Assembly (NCBI GenBank): GCA_028583605.1
Contig: CM053337.1
Coordinates: 22,150,264-22,214,263 of the forward strand
Reading direction: 5' to 3'
Length of the DNA stretch: 64,000 bases
Source of the DNA: Dastarcus helophoroides
Taxonomy: Eukaryota; Arthropoda; Insecta; Coleoptera; Bothrideridae
Below are positions 56,021-64,000 of the stretch, one piece after another. The notes under the pieces are model-generated. The model had not been told where the DNA came from. It ran no database searches and saw only the letters and a program-made list of their open reading frames with translations. Position numbers and translations under genes: made by a program. The number at the start of each line of letters is the position of its first letter. Position 1 is the first letter of the stretch.

Positions 56021-56780
56021 TTTATTAATTTCTGCAAATTGTTTATCAGGTGTTGCTATCAAATTATATTTTAAGTTGAATAGAATTGAGATTTCGGATC
56101 TCTTCAATTCTCATAAAATACAATTTAGAATGAGACATAAACTTATTTTATTTTCTTGCGACAGGAGATAATAAAATCTTGATTATTATGGCGTTCCGTG
56201 GGTGGACAAATGAGATCCTCGGTCGCAATACAATATAAACATTAAAAACTAACGGAAATATCTCGATGCTGTAGGTATATGTGACTTTAAGGCAAGAACT
56301 TGTATGTAGTCCTTTTAATCATGAGTTTAGATAAGAATAAAGGTAAATTGTTATAACTTCGAGCACGAAGACTTCTTTATTAGCTGCAGATGAATTTAAA
56401 ATGGATTTTCTTTTAAATTGACTTTTTGCTGATTCATATACTTAAAAACCATTGCACATTTTCCATAAATTAGGCGATCGCGAATTAAAGTTAAAAAACA
56501 TCGAAATCTCAGTAAAAATAATTCTCAAAATTTTAGTTTTGTAATCAAAGGTATTTCATCATTAAATTTGTTATGACAGTAGTTCAAATGTATCAAAACT
56601 TTACAGTTGTCAATCACTGATAACTCATTCAAGCCATACGTGTCAAAAAAGAGAAATTTTCACAGCCAATTTGATGACTTTTTCATTTGAATCCCTATGT
56701 AGGTCCAAAATTTGAGAAAACTATTTCCAGGGATGTTTTTTTTGGAAAAATGGTCTAATTTTCAATAAATACTCAAACCA
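56021..56780. other. Intergenic DNA, no gene seen
   Basis: Ordinary AT-rich sequence. A plus-strand frame at 55986-56171 starts in repeat DNA and has no motif. ATTTTCTTGCGACAG|GAG near 56163 looks like a splice acceptor but no open frame follows. Confidence 0.4.
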
Positions 56781-56799
56781 AAAACCTTTTTTTAGAAGT

Positions 56800-57050
56800 T
56801 GCCAGTCTTTCTTAAAATATTTAATTAAAAATATATCTTCAGATTCAAAGCAGTTGGAACTAAAGTTTGAACGGAACAGTTCTAGACTAATATAAAAAGT
56901 GCCAACTCTTTTAAAGAGTTCCAGGCTCCTCTGAACATTGCAGTAAAAACACCCTAGATTTTTAAGAGTTTTAAGCTTATTGAAAGAGTTTCCACCTCCT
57001 CTAAATGATTTTTAACTTTTTTGAAGGGAGTCGGTCTCTTCGTAAAAATT
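56800..57050. repeat. Diverged 20-bp AGTT-unit satellite
   Basis: Words such as AAAGAGTTCCAGGCTCCTCTG and GAAAGAGTTTCCACCTCC recur about every 20-30 bases. The transition from unique DNA is gradual. Confidence 0.6.
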
Positions 57051-59700
57051 TATGACTTTCCCAAAGAGTGCCAAACCCATTTAAAAAGTTCTCAACACAT
57101 CTGAAGAGGTCCTGACTAACCTTAAGAGGTCTAGGGAACTATTTAAACAATTTTAACCATTGTGGATAGTTCCAACTCTCTCAAAGAGTACCAACTCCTT
57201 CAAAGAGTTTTACTCTCCCAAAAAGTTCTAACTCTTTCAAAGAGTTTCAACTCTTTCAAAGAGTTTTAACTCTTTCAAAGTGTTTCAACTCCTTCAAAGA
57301 GTTTCAACTTTTTCAAAGAATTCCAACTCTTCTAAAGAGTTCCAACTCTTTGTAAAGGTTTATGACTTTCCCAAAGAGTGCCAAACCCATTTGAAAAGTT
57401 CTCAACACATCTGAAGAGGTCCTGACTAACCTGAAAAAATTTAGACTACTTTAAACAGTTACAGATTGTCATCAACAGTTAAAAACTCCTCTGAGGAATA
57501 TCAGAGGTCCATAAAGAGTTCTAAACTCTAACTCTTTTGAACAGTTCCAGACTCCTCTGAAAACTGGTATAAAAAGTCCCAGATTTTTCAAGAATTTTAA
57601 GCTCATTGGAAGAGCGTTCATTTTCTTTATATAGTTCCCAACTTTTATGAAGAGATTTAAAAAATTCTTAAGAGTTTTAGACTTTTTAGAAGAGTGCCAA
57701 ATCCATTTGAAAAGCACTCAACACATCTGAAGAGTTTCTGACTAACCTGAAAAAATTTAGACTACTTTAAACAGTTACAGATTGTCATTAAGAGTTAAAA
57801 ACTCCTCTGAGGAATATCAGAAGTCTATAAACAGTTCTAAACTTCAACTTTTTTAATGAGTTTCAGACTCCTCTGAAAACTAGCATAAAAAGTCCCAGAT
57901 TTTTCAAGACTTAAAACTTATTGGAAGAGTTTTCCTCTTCTTTGAATGATTTTTAACTTTAATGAAGAGTTTTAGCCTATTTTCAACAGTTTTAGGCGTT
58001 TTAAAAGAGTGCCAAACCCATTTGAAAAGTTCTCAACACATCTGAAGAGGTCCTGACTAACCTGAAAAAATTTAGACTCCTTTAAACAGTTACAGATTGT
58101 CATCAACAGCTGAAAACTTCTCTGAGGAATATCAGAAATTCATAAACAGTTCCAAACTCCAACTCTTTTGAACAGCTTCAGACTCCTTTGAAAACTGGCA
58201 TAAAGAGTCCCAGATTTTTCAAGAGTTTTTAACCCATTTGAAGAGTTTCCATCTTCTCTAAATTATTTCTAACTTTAATAAAGGGTTTCAGCCTATTTTT
58301 AGCAGTTTTAGACTTTTTAAAAGAGTACCAACCCCATTTGAAAAGTTTTGAACATATCTAAAGAGCTCCTGACTAACCTGAAAAAATTTAGACTCCTTTA
58401 AGAGTTACATATTGTTATCAAGAGTTGTAAACTCCTCTAAAAAATATCAAAAGCCCATAAACAGTTCTAAATCCCAACTCTTTTAAAGAGTTCCAAACTC
58501 CTCTAAAAACTGGCATGAAAATTCCCAGATTTTTCAAGAGTTTTAAACTCATTGAAAGAGTTTTCATCTTCTTTAAATAGTTTCCTACTTTTATAAAAAG
58601 TTGTAGCCTATTCTTAACAGTTTTAGACTTTTTAAAATAATGCCAAACCCATTTAAAAAGTTCTTAACACATCTTAAGAGGTCCTGACCAACCCGAAAAA
58701 ATTTAGACTGCCTTAAAAAGTTACAAATTGTTATAAAGAATTGCAAACTTCTCTGAGTAATATCAAAAGTCCATAAACAGTTCTAAACTTCAACTCCTTT
58801 GAACAGTTCCAAACCCCACTGAAAACTGGTATAAAATATTCCAATTTTTTTAAGAATTTTAAACTCATTGATAGAATTTCCACCTCCTGTAAATGATTCC
58901 CAACTTTTATGAAGAGTTTCAGTCTTTTTTTAACAAATTTGGACTTTTTAAAAGAGTGCCAAACCCATTTGAAAAATTCTTAACACATCTAAATAGGTCC
59001 TGACCAACCTGAAAAAATTTAACCTACTTTCAACAGTTAAAGATTGTCATCAAGAGTTAAAAAAACTCTTCCAAGGAATATCAGAAGTCCATGAACAGTT
59101 CTGAACTTCAACTTTTTTGAAGAGTTTTGGACTCCTCTGAAAACTGGCATAAAAAGTCCTAGATTTTTGAAGAATTTTAAACTTATTGGAAGAATTTCCA
59201 CCTCTTCTAAATGGTTCTTAACATTTATGAAGAGTTTTAGCCCATTTTTTAACAGTTTTAGACTTTTTAAAAGCGTGCCAAACCCATTTGAAAAGTTCTC
59301 AACACATCTGAAGAGTTTCTGACTAACCTGAACAAATTTAGACTAGTTGAAAGAGTTACAGATTGTAGGCAGGGGTTGAAAACCCCTCTAAGAAATATCA
59401 GAAGTCCATAAACAGTTCTAAACTCCAACTCTTTTAAAGAGTTCTAGACTCCTCTGAAAACTAGCATAAAAAATCCCAAATTTTTCAAAAGTTTTAAACT
59501 CCTTAGAAGAGTTTCCATCTTCTCTAAATGGTTCCTAATTTTTATGAAGAGTTTTATCCTATTTTAACCAGTTTCAAACTTTTTAAAAGAGTGCCAAACC
59601 CATTTGGAAAGTTCTCAACACATCTGAAGAGTTTCTGGCTAACCTAAAAAAATTTAGACTACTTTAAAGAGCTACAGATTTTTATGAAGAGCTGCAACCT
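57050..59700. repeat. 316-bp tandem satellite, nine monomers
   Basis: The marker GCCAAACCCATTTGAAAAG and variants starts at 57070, 57380, 57696, 58011, 58327, 58642, 58958, 59277 and 59593; spacings are 310-319. Each monomer continues AACACATCTGAAGAG, CTGACTAACCTGAAAAAATT, CCTCTGAGGAATATCAGAAG and CTCCTCTGAAAACTGGCATA. The monomer is itself a string of about sixteen drifted AGTT-containing 20-mers. Confidence 0.92.
57172..57345. repeat. Local 20-bp homogenised tract
   Basis: AAGAGTTTCAACTCTTTC and close variants occur nine or so times without the 316-bp structure. The same tract recurs at about 59800-59910 at the other edge of the 316-bp array. Confidence 0.8.
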
Positions 59701-60640
59701 CTTGTGAAAAGTCCCAAATTTCTCTGAGGAATCCAAGGCTTATGAAGAGGTCTAGAGACCCATTTAAAAAATGTTAACTATTGTAAATAGTTCCAACTTT
59801 CTCAAAGAGTACCAACTCCTTCAGAGAGTTTTACTCTCCCAAAAAGTTCTAACTCTTTCAAAGAGTTTCAACTCTTTCAAAGAGTTCCAACTCTTCCAAA
59901 GAGTTCCAGGCGTCTCTTGTAAAGTGTTCCAAATTTCTCTGAGAAATTCCAGAGGCCTATGGAGACATCTAGAGCCATTTGAAAAGTTACAGTTCTTTTA
60001 AAGATTTTTATATTTCTTGGGTGAGTAACCGACTGTTGAGAAGAATTTTAGACTGTTTTAAAAAACCTTCAACTGCTTTAAGGAGTTTTTTATTTCACTA
60101 AAAAATTTTGCAACCCTCAAAAAGACTCTTTTAAACAGTTCGAGACTCTTCTGAAGAGTTCCAGACCCTTTTGAAGAGTTCCAGACTCTTCTGAAGAGTT
60201 CCCGATTCTTCTGAACAGTTACAGACTCCTCTCAACAGTTCTAGACTTTTCTGAGAAGTTCCAAAACCAGCTGAAGGTTTATATACTGCCGTAAAAAGTT
60301 CCAGACTTTTCTTAAAATTGCGAAGTTTTTTAAAGAATCTCCAATTTCTCTGAAAAGTTGCTAACTTTTTAAAAAAATCTTACACTTTTCCAAAAAAGTT
60401 TAAAATATTTTAAAGAGTTTTAGATTCTTTAGAAAAGTATGAAACTAAGCTAAGTGGTTTCCTACTCATTTGAAAAGTTTTTGACTAACCTGAAAAGGTT
60501 TAAGCTGTCTTAAAGCAGTACATGTTCTTATGAAGAGCTCTAGACTTATCTGAAAATTTCCAAACTCCTTCGTGAAAGTCCAGACTCCTACAAAGAATTC
60601 ACTATTCCTCTGAAAAAGTACAGATTGCTGTGAAGAGCTA
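59701..60640. repeat. Intermediate 20-21 bp repeats
   Basis: 60130-60250 contains near-identical GAGTTCCAGACTCTTCTGAA units. This unit is intermediate between the AACTC-type units to the left and GAGTTACAGAGTCTTGTGAA to the right. Elsewhere the region is drifted. The frame at 59771-60001 is a repeat translation. Confidence 0.75.
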
Positions 60641-63160
60641 CATAGTTTTGTGAAGAGTTACAGAGTCTTGTGAATAGATACAGAGGAAGTTTAGACTGCT
60701 ATAAAGGATTCAAGGCTTCTTTAAAGAGTTAGGGAGTCGTGTGAAGACTTACACAGTCTTGTAAAGAGTTACAGACTCTTGTGAAAAATTACATAGTCTT
60801 GTTAAGAGTTACAGAGTCTCGTGAAGAGTTACAGAATCTTGTGAAGAGTTACGGAAGAAGTTCAGACTGCTATAAAGGATTTAAGGTTTCTTCTAAAGAG
60901 TTAGGGAGTCGTGTAAAGAGATACACAGTCTTGTAAAGGGCTATAGACTCTTGTGAAAAGTTACAGAGTCTTGTTAGAAATTACATAGGAAGTTCAGCCT
61001 GTTATAAAGAATTTCAGAGTCTTGTGAAGAGTTACAGAATCTTGTAAAGAGTTACAGAGAAAGTTCAGACTGCTATAAAGGATTCACGGTTTCTCTGAAG
61101 AGCTAGCAATTCGTGTAAAGAGTTACAGAGTCTTGTAAAGAGTTATAGACTCTTGTAAAAAGTTACAGAGTCTTGTTAAGAGTTACAGAGTCTTGTTAAG
61201 AGTTACAGAGTCTTGTAAAGAGTTACAGAGTCTTGTGAAGAGTTACAGAAAAAAAATTAAACTGCTGTAAAGAATTTAAGGTTTCGCTGAAGAATTAGAG
61301 AGTCGTGTCAAGAGTTACAGAGTCTTGTTAAGAGTTACAGAGTCTTGTTGAGAGTTACAGAGTCTTGTAAAAAGTTGCAGAGTCTTGTGAAGAGTTACAG
61401 AGTCTTGCGAAGAGTTACAAAATCTTGTGAAAAGTTACAGAAAAAGTTCAGACTGCTATAAAGGATTCAAGGTTTTTCTAAAAAATTAGGGAGTCGCGTG
61501 AAGAGTTACAGAGTCTTGTAAAGAGTTATAGACTCTTGTAAAAAGGTAAAAAGTTACAGAGTCTTGTTAAGAGATACAGAGTCTTGTTAAGAGTTACAGA
61601 GTCTTGTAAAGAGTTAGAGGGTTAAGAGTTACAGAAAAAGTTCAGACTGCTATAAATGATTCAAGGTTCCTCTGAAGAATTAGGGAGTCGTGTAAAGAGT
61701 TACAGAGTCTTGTGAAGAGTTACAGAGTCTTGTAAAAAGTTACAGAGTCTTGTTAAGTATAACAGAGTCTTCTGAAGAGTTACATAGTCTTGTGAAAAGT
61801 TACTCAGTCTTATTAAGAGTTTTAGAGTCTCGTTGAGAGTTACAAAATCTTGTGAAGAGTTACAGAGAAAGTTCAGACTGCTATAAAGGATTTAAGATTT
61901 CTCTAAAGAGTTAGGGAGTCGTGTGAAGAGTTACAGAGTCTTGTAAAGAGTTATAGACTGTTGTGAAACGTTACAGAGTCTTGTTAAGAGTTACAGAGTC
62001 TTGTTAAGAGTTAGAGAGTCTTGTAAAGAGTTGCAGAGTCTTGTAAAGAGTTGCAGAGTCTTGTAAAGAGTTACAGAGTCTTGTGAAGAGTTACAGAGAA
62101 AGTTCAGACTGCTATAAAGGATTCAAGGTTTTTCTGAAGAATTAGGGAGTCGTGTAAAGAGTTACAAAGTCTTGTGAAGAGTGATAAAGTCTTGTGAGGA
62201 GTTACAGAATCTTGTTAAGAGTTACGGAGTCTTGTTAAAAGTTACAGAGTCTTGTGAAGAGTTACAGAGCCTTGTAAAGAGTTATAGACTCTTGTGAAAC
62301 GTTACAGAGTCTTGTTAAGAGTTACAGAGTCTTGTAAAGAGTTACAGAGTCTTGTGAAGAGTTACAGAGTCTTGTGAAGAGTTACAGAGGAAGTTCAGAC
62401 TGCTATAAAGGATTCAAGGTTTCTCTGAAGAGTTAGGGAGTCGTGTGAAGAGTTACAGAGTCTTGTAAAGAGTTATAAAGTCTTGTAAAAAGTTACAGAG
62501 TCTTGTTAAGAGTTACGAAGTCTTGTTAAAAGTTACAGAGTCTTGTGAAGAGTTACAGAGCCTTGTAAAGAGTTATAGACTCTTGCGAAACGTTACAGAG
62601 TCTCGCTAAGAGTTATAGAGTCTTGTTAAGAGTTAGAGAGTCTTGTGAAGAGTTACAGAGTCTTGTGAAGAGTTACAGAGTCTTGTGAAGAGTTACAGAG
62701 GAAGTTCAGACTGCTATAAAGGATTCAAGGTTCTTCTGAAAAATTATGATGTCGTGTGAAGAGTTTCAAAGTCTTGTGAAGAGTGATAAAGTCTTGTGAA
62801 AAGTTACAGAGTCTTGTTAAGAGTTACTAAGTCTTGTTAAAAGTTACAGAGTCTTGTGAAGAGTTACAGAGTCTTGTGAAGAGTAACATAGTCTTGTGAA
62901 GAGTTACAGAATCTTCTTAATAATTACAGAGTCTTGTGAAGAGTTATAGAGTCTTGTGAAAAGTTACAGAGTTTTATTAAGAGCTAAAGAGTCTTGTTAA
63001 GAGTTACAGAGTCTTGTGAAGAGTTACAGAGTCTTGTGAAAAGTCAAGAGTTACAGAGTCTTGTGAAGAGTTATAGGCAGAGTCTTGTGAAAAGTTACAG
63101 AGTCTTATTAAGAGGTACAGAGTCTTGTAAAGAGTTACAGAGTCTTGTGAAGATAAAGTT
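60641..63160. repeat. 20-bp satellite GAGTTACAGAGTCTTGTGAA with higher-order units
   Basis: Roughly one hundred 20-mers, most within a few substitutions of the consensus. A different segment of about 60 bases, AAGTTCAGACTGCTATAAAGG followed by TTAGGGAGTCGTGTGAAG, is inserted at about 60690, 60860, 61060, 61255, 61445, 61635, 61867, 62100, 62392 and 62703. Higher-order units therefore vary from about 170 to 310 bases and tend to lengthen to the right. No gene. Confidence 0.94.
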
Positions 63161-63388
63161 GAAATACAGAATGCATAAAATCAAGAAAATATAAAAAGTT
63201 ACATTAAAAATTCTTCAGATTACAAATAATTTTTCCAATTTTTCAAATAGTCAAAATGTTTTACGTAAGGTTAAAATCTTAGTATAACTTTAAAAATGTA
63301 GAGCTACATTTTTTATAAATATTTTTTTTTTCGATTTTTCTGAAACTTACAATCAATGAATTTTTAATTTATTTAAGAATTTTTCTCA

Positions 63389-63712
63389 TTTTTGAACCCA
63401 TATTCGAGGTTTTGCACAAAAACTGCTGAGTTTGAGAAAAACTTGAAAACGAATTCAAGTTTTAAAAAAAAATGTGGAGAAATACTCCAAATTTGTAACA
63501 GAAATGGCACAACTTTATTTTTTTAAACATTTCAAATTCAAAAAATTTGTTAAAAATGTTTTCCATTTTTGAGCCCATATTCGAGGTTTTGCACAAAAAT
63601 TGCTGATTTTGAGAAAAACTCGAAAACGAATTCAAGCTTTAACAAAAGATGTGCAAAAATACTCCAAAATTGGAAAAAAATGTCACAACTTTATTTTTCC
63701 CTGTTTAAACAT
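63389..63712. repeat. 177-bp tandem duplication
   Basis: GAACCCATATTCGAGGTTTTG at 63394 and GAGCCCATATTCGAGGTTTTG at 63571 start two units, each continuing GAGAAAAAC, GAAAACGAATTCAAG and CACAACTTTATTTTT. The two units are about 85-90% alike by eye. Confidence 0.88.
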
Positions 63713-64000
63713 TTCGAGTCACTTAACTCGCCACTTTGACAAAACTCGAACATATAACTGACTTTTTAGACACTACAGGTAATGAAAAAAGTCTAAATTT
63801 TAAGATAAAAATAAAATTTAAAATTTTCGATTTTAAATTTTAAGATTAGAATCCAAATTTTAAAATTTAGAACCGAAAAAAACAATTTCAGTTCTATATT
63901 TAGCTTTCTTTAAAACAGTTTGACTATTTCTTTTAATATTTTGACTTTTTTCTTGATAATTGAAAAAATTAACAACAAATTTGACTTAAACCTGAAATGT
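63713..64000. repeat. Degenerate AT-rich sequence
   Basis: AAATTT-rich words resume, A-rich then T-rich near 63890. No gene seen up to the window edge. Confidence 0.45.

Noticed and set aside
60641..63160. Possible CRISPR-like array (regular 20-bp repeats with a spacer-like insert)
   Set aside because: Repeats are contiguous without unique spacers, the interloper is the same each time, and the DNA is eukaryotic; it is a satellite.

Overview
The window is repeat-dominated, AT-rich, intron-capable eukaryotic DNA, most likely from an arthropod (insect-like). The support is the mix of animal mobile elements: a hAT-like transposon with 400-bp inverted termini and a spliced transposase, a decayed Tc1/mariner-type transposase, a second hAT-type non-autonomous element, a Ty3/gypsy-like solo LTR, and hammerhead-ribozyme sequence of the kind carried by animal retroelements. 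No intact host gene, tRNA or rRNA is visible. The species cannot be fixed from the sequence.

Layout. 1-6.9 kb: degenerate AAATTTCGA-type satellite with several foldback repeats. 6.9-8.5 kb: ordinary DNA with two hairpin MITE-like units and a frameshifted mariner-type remnant. 8.5-12.3 kb: a complete hAT-like transposon (TSD, TIRs, two-exon transposase broken by stops). 13.1-18.1 kb: a 190-bp tandem satellite bordering a TCTG microsatellite of about 112 copies, with a second microsatellite and one more satellite monomer near 17.7-18.0 kb. 18-29 kb: degenerate satellite, an 18-bp tandem, an 870-bp tandem, foldback repeats and a canonical hammerhead ribozyme on the minus strand at 28.55 kb. 30.9-37.2 kb: a 6.3-kb hAT-type non-autonomous element stuffed with a 20-bp tandem family and inserted into a foldback repeat. 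38.4-40.9 kb: ordinary DNA with a foldback repeat and a 323-bp solo LTR. 41-56 kb: copies of one repeat body in opposite orientations around a 1.4-kb island of ordinary DNA, including 1.14-kb tandem units and a 130-bp palindrome. 56.8-63.2 kb: a satellite locus in which a 20-bp unit, a 21-bp intermediate and a 316-bp higher-order monomer lie side by side.

The most unusual component is a dispersed foldback repeat (about 16 copies or fragments). Each arm is about 130 bp. Next to the central fold each arm carries a hammerhead-like core, and the body carries a good-looking 3' splice acceptor. Three copies show matching 11-12 bp direct repeats, and truncation is always at the same end, so the family looks like a retroposon rather than a cut-and-paste MITE. 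The same window holds uninserted versions of one target site. The canonical hammerhead at 28.55 kb makes a link to ribozyme-bearing retroelements plausible, but that link is inference.
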